Shown: piece after piece, positions 34,172 to 44,007 of the stretch
How positions within the stretch are numbered: position 1 is the first letter of the stretch
Layout of the letters: every line of letters starts with the position of its first letter
From: Planctomycetaceae bacterium
GTDB lineage: Bacteria; Planctomycetota; Planctomycetia; Planctomycetales; Planctomycetaceae
NCBI GenBank assembly: GCA_016795145.1
Contig: JAEUII010000132.1
Span: 1 to 58,488 of the forward strand
Direction of reading: 5' to 3'
Length of the DNA stretch: 58,488 nt
The notes under the pieces: model-generated
What the model was told of the DNA's origin: nothing
Databases searched by the model: none
What the model saw: the letters and a program-made list of their open reading frames with translations, nothing else
Translations under genes and position numbers: made by a program

Positions 34172-36853
34172 TCACTCGATCTTCGAAGATCCTGCCGAGA
34201 ACAGTCCAGCCGCTCGTTCATCCACAGGGATTGTAAATCGAAAGACAGAACCTCCGCCTTCACGATGATGGGCCTCGATTGTACCTCCGTGAAGTTCGAC
34301 GATGGCACGGCAAATCGCCAGTCCGATTCCACTTCCCGAGGCTTTCGCATCGGTTCCCCGTACAAACTTGTCAAAAATCTGCTGTTCACGATCTCGAGGT
34401 AATCCCTGACCGCGATCCATCACCTCTGTCACCAGGCGATCGTTCTGTTTTTCAACGACCAGTTCAATCGTCGACTCACGGTCCGAGAACTTCGCAGCGT
34501 TCTCCAGAAGATTCACCAGCACCTGCTGCATCAGCAGCTCATCGATCAGAACCGGAGGCAGATCAGAAGCAATACGAACAACAACGGGATGATGCCGAAG
34601 CTGTCGATGCAGCCGTGCAAGAGCAACACCGATCACTTCGTCGATCGGCTGCAACTCGCGATGAAGCTGGATGGCTCCTGCTTCAAGTCGAGTCAACTCG
34701 AGAAGATTCGCGACGAGACGATGCAGTCGATCAGATTCATCAACCATCGACTCCGCCAGTTCTTTCCGGGCCGAGGACGACAGGGCTTCTCCCTGTTCCG
34801 CCAGAGTACTCGCGGCACCCGTCAAAGTGGCCAGCGGTGTGCGAAGGTCATGCGACACCGCGCTCAAAAGTGAATTGCGCAGTCGCTCGGTCTCCGCCTG
34901 AATCCGAACGTTCTCAGCTTCCTTCGCCAGCTCGCAGCGTTCCAGAGCCGCGGCAATCTGAGCCGCACAGGCTTCCAGCAGTTCCATCCGGGATCTTGAA
35001 AGCAGCTCTCGTCCGCGCGCCGTCACGTTCTGCGAATCCGAGGCGATCCCAAGACATCCCAGACATCGATCACCAGCCACCAGCGGTACATAGAGCATAC
35101 CGGTTCCGGGAAGCGTCGACGTTCCGGCTCCGGCGGGCTGCCGATGATCCAGCACCCAGCGAATCACACCGATATCATCCGCCGTTTCGTTCTTTCGAAT
35201 GTCATCGGTCGTGTGAAGGACAATCTCAGTCCCGATCACATTCTTCAGCACTCGCCGGGCCGAAGCAACGATGCCCTCTGCAGTCGGCAGTTCTGCCAAT
35301 TCGCGACTGAGCGCATACAATGCAGCCGTTCGCTGTTCGCGTTCTCGCGCAGCCAGACTTTGGCGGCGGACGCGTTCTGCCAGCTGACTCACCAGCAATC
35401 CAGTCGCCATCATGACCGTGAACGTCACAAGGTACTGACTATCGGAGACCGACAGTCGACCGTACGGAGGAACAAAGCCAACGTCAAAACAAATGATGCT
35501 CAGCACCGTCGCAAGGATACTCGGGCCTCGCCCCATCGTGAGTGAAACAAACACGACTCCCGCCATATAGATCATGGCAAGGTTGGTCGGGTCAAGTGTC
35601 CCCGAGAGTGACCACGAAATCAAAGTCGATACAACGACGACCAGCAGCGACCAGAAATAGCCTCGCTGATCCGTCTGTTCCAAAGGCCGACTGACACTTC
35701 GAGGCCCCACGGCTTCGTCATCACCGCTGATAACAAACACATCAATGTCACCACAGCGCCGGATCAGATCATAGACAGGAGCCCCATGCCAGAATTCCCG
35801 CCAGCGATTCTGCAGTGGCTTTCCAACAATGATGCGGGAGATGTTCTTCTGGCGGCAGTGTGACAGAACACAGTCCGCAAAGTCCGCTCCGGCGACATGT
35901 TCAATCTGTGCCCCAAGCTCTTCTGCAAGCTTAAGATTTGCCTCCAGTTGCTGGCGATTATCAGCGCTCAGCGGTGCTGCTCCGGTCAGCTCCACATGCA
36001 GCGCGGTCCAGGGGGCGCGCAACGTTGAAGCAATGCGGCGAGTCGCCCGGACCAGACGTGCTGACATGGGACTCGGCCCCACACAAACCAGCAGCCGATC
36101 CGCCGTCGGCCAGATTGCCGCAACAGCATGCTGCTGCCGATAGTCAACCGCCTGAGCACTGACTCGGTCAGCCGTCCGACGCAAAGCCAGCTCACGCAGA
36201 GCGATCAGATTGCCTTTGCGGAAGAAGTTCTGAATGGCCCGAGCCGCCTGGTCCGACACATACACCTTGCCACTTCGAAGCCGATCGATTAGCTCGTCCG
36301 GAGCCACGTCGATCAGTTCCACTTCATCCGCGTTCTCGAACACATGATCCGGAACCGTCTCTCTCACCGGCGCCGACGTCACCTGCGCGATCACGTCGTT
36401 CAGACTTTCCAGGTGCTGCACATTCAGAGTCGTATACACACTGATGCCGGCGGCCAGAAGGTCTTCCACATCCTGCCAGCGGCGCGCATGAGTCAGGCCT
36501 TCCGCATTCGTGTGAGCCAGCTCGTCCACCAGGATCAGCTGCGGCTTTCGGGCTAGTGCCGCTTCCAGGTCGAACTCCTGAAGCGTCCTGTCCCGGTAGG
36601 CAACAGCGCGGCGAGGAAGCAGGTCCAGTCCAAAGGTGAGTGACTGAGTCTCAGGCCTCGCATGAGGCTCAACGTAGCCGATGATGACATCAACCCCCGC
36701 TCGCGCCTCCCGGCGAGCAGCCTGCAGCATTGCGAACGTCTTGCCGACACCCGGAGCCATGCCGAAGAAGATCTTCAGCTTACCGCGAGCGGCTCGCTGC
36801 TCTTCCGTCTGCACTCGCTGCAAAAGCTTGTCGGGATCCGGACGCTCATTCAT
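34172..36853 (-). CDS. kdpD: KdpD osmosensitive K+ sensor histidine kinase
   Basis: The 893 residues match the length of the E. coli protein. The N-terminal KdpD domain has a Walker A GMAPGVGKT (31-39) and VDELAHTNAEG. A universal-stress-like domain (about 250-375), four membrane helices (about 400-490) and a GAF-like domain (505-640) follow. HisKA with phosphoacceptor H668 (SAVSHDLRTPLA) and an HATPase_c domain (NLLENAAKF; GSGIGLAICRAIVELHGG) end the chain. It senses K+ limitation and phosphorylates KdpE. Start ATG 36853 lies 13 bases after a small membrane-protein gene. Confidence 0.97.
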   Translation of the reverse strand: MNERPDPDKLLQRVQTEEQRAARGKLKIFFGMAPGVGKTFAMLQAARREARAGVDVIIGYVEPHARPETQSLTFGLDLLPRRAVAYRDRTLQEFDLEAALARKPQLILVDELAHTNAEGLTHARRWQDVEDLLAAGISVYTTLNVQHLESLNDVIAQVTSAPVRETVPDHVFENADEVELIDVAPDELIDRLRSGKVYVSDQAARAIQNFFRKGNLIALRELALRRTADRVSAQAVDYRQQHAVAAIWPTADRLLVCVGPSPMSARLVRATRRIASTLRAPWTALHVELTGAAPLSADNRQQLEANLKLAEELGAQIEHVAGADFADCVLSHCRQKNISRIIVGKPLQNRWREFWHGAPVYDLIRRCGDIDVFVISGDDEAVGPRSVSRPLEQTDQRGYFWSLLVVVVSTLISWSLSGTLDPTNLAMIYMAGVVFVSLTMGRGPSILATVLSIICFDVGFVPPYGRLSVSDSQYLVTFTVMMATGLLVSQLAERVRRQSLAAREREQRTAALYALSRELAELPTAEGIVASARRVLKNVIGTEIVLHTTDDIRKNETADDIGVIRWVLDHRQPAGAGTSTLPGTGMLYVPLVAGDRCLGCLGIASDSQNVTARGRELLSRSRMELLEACAAQIAAALERCELAKEAENVRIQAETERLRNSLLSAVSHDLRTPLATLTGAASTLAEQGEALSSSARKELAESMVDESDRLHRLVANLLELTRLEAGAIQLHRELQPIDEVIGVALARLHRQLRHHPVVVRIASDLPPVLIDELLMQQVLVNLLENAAKFSDRESTIELVVEKQNDRLVTEVMDRGQGLPRDREQQIFDKFVRGTDAKASGSGIGLAICRAIVELHGGTIEAHHREGGGSVFRFTIPVDERAAGLFSAGSSKIE

Positions 36854-36866
36854 GGAACTTCATTTC

Positions 36867-37049
36867 TCAGCCAGAACTTCGAGCAATCACTATACCGACT
36901 ACCGCCCCAACAACCATCCCTGAAACCGACATTGCAAACATTGGCAGTCCCAGCGCTGCGCAAATCAGGCCGGACAGAAATCCAGTGCAGGCATACACGG
37001 TCACGATGGAAGCACTCCGAATCCATCTGTCGGGATTGCTGAAGCTCAT
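36867..37049 (-). CDS. Small two-helix membrane protein between kdpC and kdpD
   Basis: This 60-residue protein has a short cytoplasmic N-terminus (MSFSNPDRWIRS) and two hydrophobic helices, about 15-35 (VTVYACTGFLSGLICAALG) and 38-55 (AMSVSGMVVGAVVGIVI). ATG 37049 is preferred to the longer frame from 37130 because CGGAGG stands seven bases before it and because the longer version would overlap kdpC. I know no such gene in the E. coli kdp operon. It may modulate KdpD or the pump, but only position supports that. Confidence 0.7.
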   Translation of the reverse strand: MSFSNPDRWIRSASIVTVYACTGFLSGLICAALGLPMFAMSVSGMVVGAVVGIVIARSSG

Positions 37050-37056
37050 CCTCGTG

Positions 37057-37062
37057 CCTCCG
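37057..37062 (-). promoter_or_regulatory. Ribosome-binding site fixing the start at 37049
   Basis: Read on the minus strand it is CGGAGG, seven bases before ATG 37049, the strongest Shine-Dalgarno in the kdp array. Confidence 0.75.
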
Positions 37063-37126
37063 TTGGATGGAATCGCGTGATCAATCGACAATCGAGAAAA
37101 CACGTTTGTGGCGGGATGCAATGGAC

Positions 37127-37714
37127 TCATTTCGACACGGAGGTCTTTTCTTCTGCGTCCATCGCGAGGTTCAGTCGCAACACATTGACGCGATCGATCG
37201 TCCCCAATTCCATTCGTCCTGGTTCCACGAGTGTGTCGATGAGTGCGGTCACTCTTTCGAGAGACATACCACGAGCACTCGCGACCCGCGTTGCCTGGAA
37301 CATGGCAGCACGTTTGCTGATGTGAGGATCAAGACCGCTCGCCGAAGCCGTCAGCAGGTCCACCGGAATCGCCGCGACATCATTCTCCTGGACTTGCCGC
37401 AGCTCGCTGGCTCGATGGCGTACCAGCTCAGCCCATGCCGGATTCGTCAACGCAAGATTTGAGCCGCTGCCAGCCATGGCGTTCCCCGGAAATGAAGCGG
37501 TCGCCGATGGTCGCGACTGAAAGTAGCGAGGATTCCGGAACGATTGCCCCAGCAGCTCGGAACCCACCGCAACACCATCGCGCTGAGCAATGCTGCCGTT
37601 GGCCTGAAATGGAAACAGCGTCTGAGCAATCCCCGTGATCATCATGGGATAAACAATCCCGGTCAGCACGGTAAAGAACAGGAATGTTCGAACAGCCACA
37701 ACCAATGTCTTCAT
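37127..37714 (-). CDS. kdpC: KdpC subunit of the K+-transporting P-type ATPase
   Basis: This 195-residue protein has the usual size. One N-terminal membrane helix (about 8-30, with FTVLTGIVYPMMITGIAQTL) is followed by the typical KdpC periplasmic domain: GSELLGQSF, FQSRPSAT, SGSNLALTNPAW, VPVDLLTASASGLDPHIS (here IPVDLLTASASGLDPHIS) and VNVLRLNLALD (here VNVLRLNLAMD). KdpC binds KdpA and KdpB and promotes ATP binding. The gene starts 62 bases after kdpB. Confidence 0.97.
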   Translation of the reverse strand: MKTLVVAVRTFLFFTVLTGIVYPMMITGIAQTLFPFQANGSIAQRDGVAVGSELLGQSFRNPRYFQSRPSATASFPGNAMAGSGSNLALTNPAWAELVRHRASELRQVQENDVAAIPVDLLTASASGLDPHISKRAAMFQATRVASARGMSLERVTALIDTLVEPGRMELGTIDRVNVLRLNLAMDAEEKTSVSK

Positions 37715-37776
37715 ACGGCACCTGCAATCTCACCACAAAGCCAGTGAATCCCAATGATCTCGAGTCGATCTGCAAC

Positions 37777-39903
37777 TCACGCCCCCATCACCAGTGCCAG
37801 CATCACGTCGATGACCTTGATGCCGACGAAAGGAACGAAAAACCCACCGAGGCCGTACAGCAGAATGTTGTCCCTGAGCAAAGTCGCCGCCCCGACGGCT
37901 CGGTAGCGAACGCCCTTCAAAGCGAGGGGAATCAGCACAACGATGATAAGAGCATTGAAGATCACCGCGGAAAGTACCGCAGTCTGGGGTGTTGCGAGTC
38001 GCATGACGTTCAGCACCTTCAGGCCTGGATAAATCCCGGCAAACGCAGCAGGAATGATCGCGAAGTACTTTGAAACATCGTTGGCTATGCTAAAGGTCGT
38101 GAGTGCACCTCGAGTCATCAGCAACTGCTTTCCAATTTCTACGATCTCGATCAGCTTCGTCGGGTTCGAATCAAGGTCGACCATGTTGCCGGCTTCTCGT
38201 GCGGCCTGCGTTCCACTGTTCATCGCCACGGCGACGTCGGCCTGTGCCAGAGCCGGGGAGTCATTCGTTCCGTCACCGGTCATTGCGACAAGACGCCCGC
38301 CGCTCTGACACTGCCGGATGTAGTTCAGTTTCATTTCAGGAGTCGCCTGAGCCAGGAAGTCGTCCACTCCGGCTTCTGCAGCAATGGCGGCGGCGGTCAG
38401 AGGATTGTCGCCAGTGATCATCACCGTTCGTATGCCCATGGCTCGCAACTGATTGAACCGCTCACGAATCCCTCCCTTGATGATGTCCTTCAGGTAGACC
38501 GCACCGAGTGCGCGATTTCCTTCGGTGACAACCAGCGGCGTTCCTCCTTTGCGAGAAATCTCATCCACGATGGCTCGCAGCGAAACCGGGAATTCGCCTT
38601 TCCGTTCCTTCAGCCACGAATCAACAGCATCGGCCGCACCTTTTCGAATCTGTCGACCGTCGAAATCCACTCCGCTCATTCGAGTCTGAGCGGTGAACGG
38701 GATGAATGTGACGTGCCGCTGATTCACTTCACGGCCTCGCAGACCATACTTCTCTTTCGCCAGGACCACGATGCTGCGTCCTTCGGGAGTTTCGTCCGCC
38801 AGTGAAGACAGCTGAGCAGCTTCCGCCCGCTCTTCGATTCGTACACCACTGGCCGGCAGAAACTCCACAGCCTGACGATTGCCCAGAGTAATCGTGCCGG
38901 TCTTGTCGAGCAGCAGAACGTCAACGTCACCCGCCGCTTCGACCGCCCGCCCGGATGTCGCGATCACATTCGCCTGAATCATCCGGTCCATGCCGGCGAT
39001 CCCGATCGCTGACAAAAGCCCACCGATGGTTGTTGGAATCAGACACACCAAAAGAGCCACAACAACGACCATCGTCACGGGCGAACCGCTTCCAGCAAGG
39101 TCAACGGCGTAGCGTGAAAACGGAATCAGCGTCACGCTGGCGAGAAGAAACACCAGGGTCATCGCGGACAGAAGAATGTCCAGAGCGATCTCGTTTGGTG
39201 TCTTCTGACGTTTGGCCCCTTCTACCAGCGCGATCATACGATCCAGGAATGTCTCACCCGGGTCTGTTGAAACTCGAATCACCAGCCAGTCGGACAGGAC
39301 AAGTGTGCCACCCGTGACACTGCTTCGATCGCCGCCGCTTTCACGAATCACCGGCGCACTTTCTCCTGTGATCGCGCTTTCATTGACAGACGCGATGCCG
39401 TCGAGCACTTCTCCGTCGGCCGGAATGTAATCACCAGCCGGAACCAGGATGCAGTCGCCTTTTCTGAGTTGCGATGCGGTGACGGATTCCAGTTCTTTCC
39501 GATCGCCAACCTGTCCGGCACTGATCGCCTGGTGAAGTTCCGCGGACAGTCGTCCGTCCGCTGGCACGTCGCGAAATCGTCTTGCCGTGACATCACGGCG
39601 AGCCTGCCGAAGAGTCGCGGCCTGAGCCTTGCCGCGTCCTTCCGCCATCGCTTCCGCAAAGTTCGCGAACAGGACCGTGAACCAAAGCCATGCTGAGACC
39701 GATGTGACAAACCATGGTGACTCGCCACCTCGCCCCAGAAAAGCATCAACGGCCAGCACTGTGGTGAAGAGGCTTCCGACAAAGACCGTGAACATGACCG
39801 GTCGACGAATCTGATGTCGTGGATCCAGCTTCCGCAACGATTCCACACAGGCCGATTTCAGAATGGCCGCATCAAACAAAGATCGAGAATTACGAGACGA
39901 CAT
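37777..39903 (-). CDS. kdpB: KdpB catalytic subunit of the K+-transporting P-type ATPase
   Basis: This 708-residue protein has the phosphorylation motif DKTGT with D333, the actuator motif TGES, the nucleotide-binding segments (KGAAD), the hinge [29 protein letters not shown] and [18 protein letters not shown] 39903 is chosen because GGAG stands six bases upstream; the in-frame ATG 39915 would add four residues. The protein hydrolyses ATP to drive K+ uptake through KdpA. Confidence 0.97.
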   Translation of the reverse strand: MSSRNSRSLFDAAILKSACVESLRKLDPRHQIRRPVMFTVFVGSLFTTVLAVDAFLGRGGESPWFVTSVSAWLWFTVLFANFAEAMAEGRGKAQAATLRQARRDVTARRFRDVPADGRLSAELHQAISAGQVGDRKELESVTASQLRKGDCILVPAGDYIPADGEVLDGIASVNESAITGESAPVIRESGGDRSSVTGGTLVLSDWLVIRVSTDPGETFLDRMIALVEGAKRQKTPNEIALDILLSAMTLVFLLASVTLIPFSRYAVDLAGSGSPVTMVVVVALLVCLIPTTIGGLLSAIGIAGMDRMIQANVIATSGRAVEAAGDVDVLLLDKTGTITLGNRQAVEFLPASGVRIEERAEAAQLSSLADETPEGRSIVVLAKEKYGLRGREVNQRHVTFIPFTAQTRMSGVDFDGRQIRKGAADAVDSWLKERKGEFPVSLRAIVDEISRKGGTPLVVTEGNRALGAVYLKDIIKGGIRERFNQLRAMGIRTVMITGDNPLTAAAIAAEAGVDDFLAQATPEMKLNYIRQCQSGGRLVAMTGDGTNDSPALAQADVAVAMNSGTQAAREAGNMVDLDSNPTKLIEIVEIGKQLLMTRGALTTFSIANDVSKYFAIIPAAFAGIYPGLKVLNVMRLATPQTAVLSAVIFNALIIVVLIPLALKGVRYRAVGAATLLRDNILLYGLGGFFVPFVGIKVIDVMLALVMGA

Positions 39904-39990
39904 GATGAACTCCAAAGTCGTGGTTCACTTCGCTGAGCCAGCTTTCACTTCCGGCGTGTGACGGCGTTTTGTTCGCGGAGCGAACAACGA

Positions 39991-41793
39991 CTATTTTTGA
40001 GCAATGAACTCCAGATGATCGGCGACCGGGCCAAGGACCAGGGCAGGCACGAACGTCAATGCGCCGACAAGCACGACGATTCCTGCGAGCAGCACTGCGA
40101 ACAATGGCCCGTTCGTTGGCAACGTTCCGGTGGTTCGAGGCACGACAGGCTTCTTCGACATTGCTCCGGCCAGAGCCAGAACGGGCACAATCAGGCCGAA
40201 GCGAGAAATCAGCATCGCGAGTCCCAGCAGGACGTTGTAGAACGGTGAGTTCACGCTCAGCCCGGCAAACGCGCTGCCGTTGTTGTTCCCGGCGGATGAA
40301 AACGCGTACAGAATCTGACTGAAGGCATGCGGCCCAGGATTTGAAACGACCGACGTACCTTCCGTTCTCATCACCGCCACAGCTGTTCCCATGAGGACAA
40401 GAATCGAAGGAATCAGAATCACGAGAGCTGCGAGTTTCATTTCGCGCGCTTCGATCTTTCGTCCGAGATACTCGGGAGTTCGCCCGACCATCAGGCCCGC
40501 AATGAACACTGTCACAATGGCAAAGACGATCATGCCGTAAAGGCCGCAACCGACGCCACCGAACACAACTTCTCCGCACTGCATCAACCACATCGGCACA
40601 AGACCTGCCAGAGGTGTCAGTGAATCATGCATGCAGTTGACGCTGCCGTTCGAGGCCGCTGTCGTGGCAACAGCCCATAGAACAGACGAGCTTGTTCCAA
40701 GCCTCAATTCCTTCCCTTCAAGGTTGTCGACATCTGACAGATCGCCACCGGATGCCTGAGCCAGAACCTGCGAAACACCAGCGTGCTCCGCCCATTCCGC
40801 CGCAACCACACACGGAACAAAGATGATCAACATCGCCCCCAGCAGCGTTCGCCCCTGCCAGACGTCACCGACAAGGATGCCGAATGTCTCACAGAGTGCG
40901 GCGGGTATCAGGAGGATGGCCAGGAGCTGAAGGAAGTTGCTCAGCGCCGTTGGATTTTCAAACGGGTGAGCAGAATTCACGCCGAAGAAGCCTCCGCCAT
41001 TGGTGCCAAGCTGCTTGATGGCAACCTGTGATGCCGCCATTCCAAGTGGCAAATGTTGATCCTCAATGGTCGTGCCGTCCGGACCGGTCACAGGTTCCAC
41101 AAGCTTCACAGTTGTCTGTTCCCGAAACGTCTGCACGACGCCCTGAGTTACCAGCGCAATGGCCAGCAGGATCGAAAGCGGCAGAAGGACGAACACCGTT
41201 GAGCGGGTCAGGTCGAGCCAGAAACTTCCCAGGTGAGTCGCCGGGTGATTCGAGCCGAACACTTCACTCTGAGTCGTCGAAGGCAAACGACCACCTTCCA
41301 CCTGCAGTCGTCCCACAAGCCCCCGAATCAGCGCCATCATCACTGCGATTCCGACGGCCGCCGACAGAAAGTTCTGCACGGTCAGTCCCAGCGCCTGACT
41401 GAGTGCCGACATTGTGGATTCGCCACTGTAGGCCTGCCAGTTTGTATTCGTGACAAAGCTGACGGCGGTGTTGAATGAGAGATGCCAGGAGAGAGATTCA
41501 AAACCACGAGCATTCCACGGAAGACTGCCCTGAAGATTCAACAGCCCAAACACGACCGCGAGACAGATGATGCTGAAGACCAAAACGCATCCGGCGTATC
41601 GAGGCCATGTCATATCGTCATTGGGATCGAATCCGCAGAGCTTCGCGATCTTCGTTTCAATGCTCCGCTGAAGCCTCGAACCTCGGTGCGGTCGACCGGA
41701 CAGGACCAGAGCCATGTAACGCCCAAGCGGCAGTGCCACGGCACATAAGACAAAGAGGTAGACACCAGGAAGAATCCAGTCTGCGGCGTTCAT
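39991..41793 (-). CDS. kdpA: KdpA K+-binding/translocating subunit
   Basis: This 600-residue, roughly ten-helix protein is longer than the E. coli one (557). K+-filter segments are visible: SFVTNTNWQAYSGES, GTNGGGFFGVNSAHPFENPT and SAGNNNGSAFAGL. The long frame extends to 41931, but ATG 41793 is the true start: it gives the family's hydrophobic N-terminus (ADWILPGVYLFVLCAVALPLG) and overlaps the kdpF stop by ATGA. A gap of 87 bases separates it from kdpB. Confidence 0.97.
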   Translation of the reverse strand: MNAADWILPGVYLFVLCAVALPLGRYMALVLSGRPHRGSRLQRSIETKIAKLCGFDPNDDMTWPRYAGCVLVFSIICLAVVFGLLNLQGSLPWNARGFESLSWHLSFNTAVSFVTNTNWQAYSGESTMSALSQALGLTVQNFLSAAVGIAVMMALIRGLVGRLQVEGGRLPSTTQSEVFGSNHPATHLGSFWLDLTRSTVFVLLPLSILLAIALVTQGVVQTFREQTTVKLVEPVTGPDGTTIEDQHLPLGMAASQVAIKQLGTNGGGFFGVNSAHPFENPTALSNFLQLLAILLIPAALCETFGILVGDVWQGRTLLGAMLIIFVPCVVAAEWAEHAGVSQVLAQASGGDLSDVDNLEGKELRLGTSSSVLWAVATTAASNGSVNCMHDSLTPLAGLVPMWLMQCGEVVFGGVGCGLYGMIVFAIVTVFIAGLMVGRTPEYLGRKIEAREMKLAALVILIPSILVLMGTAVAVMRTEGTSVVSNPGPHAFSQILYAFSSAGNNNGSAFAGLSVNSPFYNVLLGLAMLISRFGLIVPVLALAGAMSKKPVVPRTTGTLPTNGPLFAVLLAGIVVLVGALTFVPALVLGPVADHLEFIAQK

Positions 41794-41882
41794 GCGAATC
41801 GCTCCGGGCAAAGCATGGCAAAGATCAGGTAGCCACAAAGCATCAGAGCCAGCACAAGGCCCACAATGTCCATCACACTCAT
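41790..41882 (-). CDS. kdpF: KdpF small stabilising subunit
   Basis: This 30-residue single-helix peptide (MSVMDIVGLVLALMLCGYLI, then FAMLCPERFA) matches the KdpF pattern of a hydrophobic helix followed by GYLxxAL...PERF. Its TGA overlaps the kdpA ATG (ATGA), the usual gene order kdpF-kdpA. The peptide is too short for common gene-finding thresholds. KdpF binds KdpA in the membrane and stabilises the pump. An internal ATG four codons in is a possible alternative start. Confidence 0.9.
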   Translation of the reverse strand: MSVMDIVGLVLALMLCGYLIFAMLCPERFA

Positions 41883-42304
41883 GGATGTTCTCTGACAAAA
41901 GGTTTGCCAGTCCCCCATCGGAACCAGCCAAAGCTCACTTCGTCAGATTGTGCGCGAGCCCGCGCAAAATGGGTGTAAGAACCAGGATCGAGCGCATAAA
42001 GACCGCGCAAAGATGCGGCAATTCACTGGGGTTTGTGGCGGAAAAGTGTGTAAGCCCGGGGGAATTCGACGGACTTCTTCTGTTGTGACGAGCCGACATC
42101 CCAGTGAAACGCATCGAGCACGGCGACACTCTGTCTGCCTGCTCCCGATCGCGAGTCGCTCATCCGTAACCGGACCCTGAGGTGGCCAAAGAACAACATG
42201 AACAAGCGAACTTGAATATGGAAACTTGCTTCTAATTCTTCAAAAAGCGGGCAACCCGAAGCAGGTTTCTTCGATAGCGAAACCAGGGGAACAGGAGCAC
42301 TCAC
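41883..42304. other. Divergent intergenic region upstream of kdpF and the PilZ gene
   Basis: There are 422 bases between two divergently read units. The kdp promoter with a KdpE operator is expected at its left side. I cannot point to a specific site. AGGAG lies ten bases before the PilZ start (42305). The open frames that cross the region lack family content. Confidence 0.4.
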
Positions 42305-42940
42305 ATGACACGCTCACCATTACTTTCACCATCTCAGCGGTCGGCGACCCGCCGCATCGAGCTGGAGATTGAACAGAGTGGACGAACATGTACCGCCATC
42401 GTTCGTGACGCATCCCCGCGCGACTTGTTAATCACCAGCCAAATGGCGCTTGCCATCGAGACGCCGCTTTTGTTCCGCATGGAATCAGGGTTTCCACTTA
42501 CAATCACAGAGTTCTCCGGAACTGTTCACTGGATGAACAAGGCTACGATTCCGGTTGAGTTCGGTATCGCCCTGACATCCAACGCGCCTCCTGAACTGCT
42601 ACTGAGCACATCCGGTTCTATCAGTCGCGAACTGCGTTATCGCTGCCGAGTTCCCGGGGAGATTCTGATCCCCGGTCAGTCAAAGCCCGTCACGGCACTC
42701 GCCATCAACTACTCCCGAGCCGGCTGCTGCCTGATGTCGGAAACCGAACTCAGAAGTGGCGCCGAGGTCTTCTTCATCTTCCGAAACCCGAAACACCTTC
42801 ATCGTGTTCGTCTCAGAGTCCGCTGGTCTTCGTCCAACAATCATCAGTTCCTGATCGGCTGCCAAAACTCCAGCCGCACCAATAGCTGGTCCATGGCCGA
42901 CTTCGACGTCGCCAAACACCTCGCAACAAACGCGAAGTAG
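42305..42940 (+). CDS. PilZ-domain protein (probable c-di-GMP binding)
   Basis: This 211-residue protein has in its C-terminal half the PilZ signature: R111-YRC-R115 (RxxxR) and N135-YS-RA-G140, i.e. [D/N]xSxxG, both needed for cyclic di-GMP binding. The N-terminal half ends in GTVHWMN...FGIAL, which looks like the closing strands of a degenerate second PilZ domain, so the protein may be a tandem arrangement. No signal peptide is visible. It stands alone; no diguanylate cyclase or flagellar gene is next to it, so the output is unknown. Confidence 0.85.
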   Translation: MTRSPLLSPSQRSATRRIELEIEQSGRTCTAIVRDASPRDLLITSQMALAIETPLLFRMESGFPLTITEFSGTVHWMNKATIPVEFGIALTSNAPPELLLSTSGSISRELRYRCRVPGEILIPGQSKPVTALAINYSRAGCCLMSETELRSGAEVFFIFRNPKHLHRVRLRVRWSSSNNHQFLIGCQNSSRTNSWSMADFDVAKHLATNAK

Positions 42941-42992
42941 AGTCCCCAAGAACAACCAAGAACAACGAACTAAGAACCACGAACCAGTATTC

Positions 42993-43790
42993 TTAGTCAA
43001 ACTTCACCTGAAACCCGGAGATCATCATTCCGGCATCGACGGTCAGCGTCTGACCAGTGACGAGTGAACTGCCGTGGACCAGGCTGAGGATTCCGTCGGC
43101 GATGTCGTCGGCCTGACAAACGCGTCCCAGCGGCAGACTCTTTTCATACGATTGCACGATTTTGTCGTATCGTTCGCCGAGACCTCGTTGAGTCCAGCTG
43201 CCGGCAATAAAACCCGGAGCGACACCGTTGACTCGGATCTTCGGAGCGAACGTTCGAGCGAGCGACACCGTCAAATTGTCGAGCGCCGCTTTCGTACAGC
43301 AGTAAGGAATAGAACTCCCCTGCGCCAATTGAGCCGCGACGCTGGAGACATTGATGATGCAGCCTCCGCCCACGTCAAGCATGGCCGCCTGAACCGCTCG
43401 AGCACAATGGAAAGCTCCGACGACGTTGACTTTGTACAGACGTTCCCAAACGTCATCTGTCACTGCTTCCAGATTCTGAAACGGAATGAAGTCCGTCGTA
43501 CCGGCACAGTTGATGAGCACATCAATTCGGCCGAAAGTCCTCAGTGTTTCCGCGACCATCGCACGGCATTCAGAATCGACAGCCACGTCAGCTCGAACGG
43601 CGATCGCCTTACCACCGGCAGCAACAATTTCATCGACGGTAGAATTGGCTTCCGTCATCGATCGTGAATAAACCACGACCACGGAATAGCCATCCTTCGC
43701 GAACTTCACGCAGGAAGCCCTGCCGACGCCTGTGCCACCGCCGGTAATGATCACGACTCGACCTGCCACGCCTGCTGTTGTGTTTGCCAT
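42993..43790 (-). CDS. SDR-family oxidoreductase
   Basis: This 265-residue classical SDR has TGGGTGVGR, NCAG, S in NVSSVAAQ and YCCTK, so the Ser-Tyr-Lys set is complete. The end VTGQTLTVDAGMM is FabG-like. The substrate is not predictable; similar proteins are annotated as 3-oxoacyl-ACP or sugar dehydrogenases. It is convergent with the PilZ gene, with 52 bases between them that contain degenerate AAGAACCA-like direct repeats. Confidence 0.9.
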   Translation of the reverse strand: MANTTAGVAGRVVIITGGGTGVGRASCVKFAKDGYSVVVVYSRSMTEANSTVDEIVAAGGKAIAVRADVAVDSECRAMVAETLRTFGRIDVLINCAGTTDFIPFQNLEAVTDDVWERLYKVNVVGAFHCARAVQAAMLDVGGGCIINVSSVAAQLAQGSSIPYCCTKAALDNLTVSLARTFAPKIRVNGVAPGFIAGSWTQRGLGERYDKIVQSYEKSLPLGRVCQADDIADGILSLVHGSSLVTGQTLTVDAGMMISGFQVKFD

Positions 43791-43849
43791 CGTCCACCTT
43801 TTTGCCTGTGCCTCGTTTTTCGATTCGTGTGAGGACGCATGGTAGCAAA

Positions 43850-43881
43850 CAGTGTAGAGCGATTGTCCTCAATCGCTTCCT
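43850..43881 (+). repeat. TGTAGA-TCCT hairpin repeat, copy 3
   Basis: Flank CAGTGTAG, stem AGCGATTG, loop TCCT, stem CAATCGCT, then TCCT. The stem is a perfect 8-bp palindrome and matches copies 2 and 4. Confidence 0.85.
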
Positions 43882-43958
43882 ATTCGGTCGTCCCTATCAC
43901 TATTGTCTTCTCGCCTCTGTCCCGCTTCTTGATTCCCGGTACAACACATGATCCCAAA

Positions 43959-43990
43959 CAGTGTAGAGCGATTGTCCTCAATCGCTTCCT
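43959..43990 (+). repeat. TGTAGA-TCCT hairpin repeat, copy 4
   Basis: Same sequence as copy 3 across the hairpin, 109 bases downstream in the same orientation, with one base different just after the tail (GTTCGGTCGT versus ATTCGGTCGT). Confidence 0.85.
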
Positions 43991-44007
43991 GTTCGGTCGT
44001 GAATCGC

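Noticed and set aside
34279-35310. Plus-strand open frame of 343 codons
   Set aside because: It is antisense to kdpD, Arg/Ser/Pro-rich and without motifs.
39890-40591. Minus-strand open frame of 233 codons
   Set aside because: It overlaps the 3' part of kdpA in another frame; its translation is Arg/Cys/Ser-rich and lacks membrane helices or motifs.
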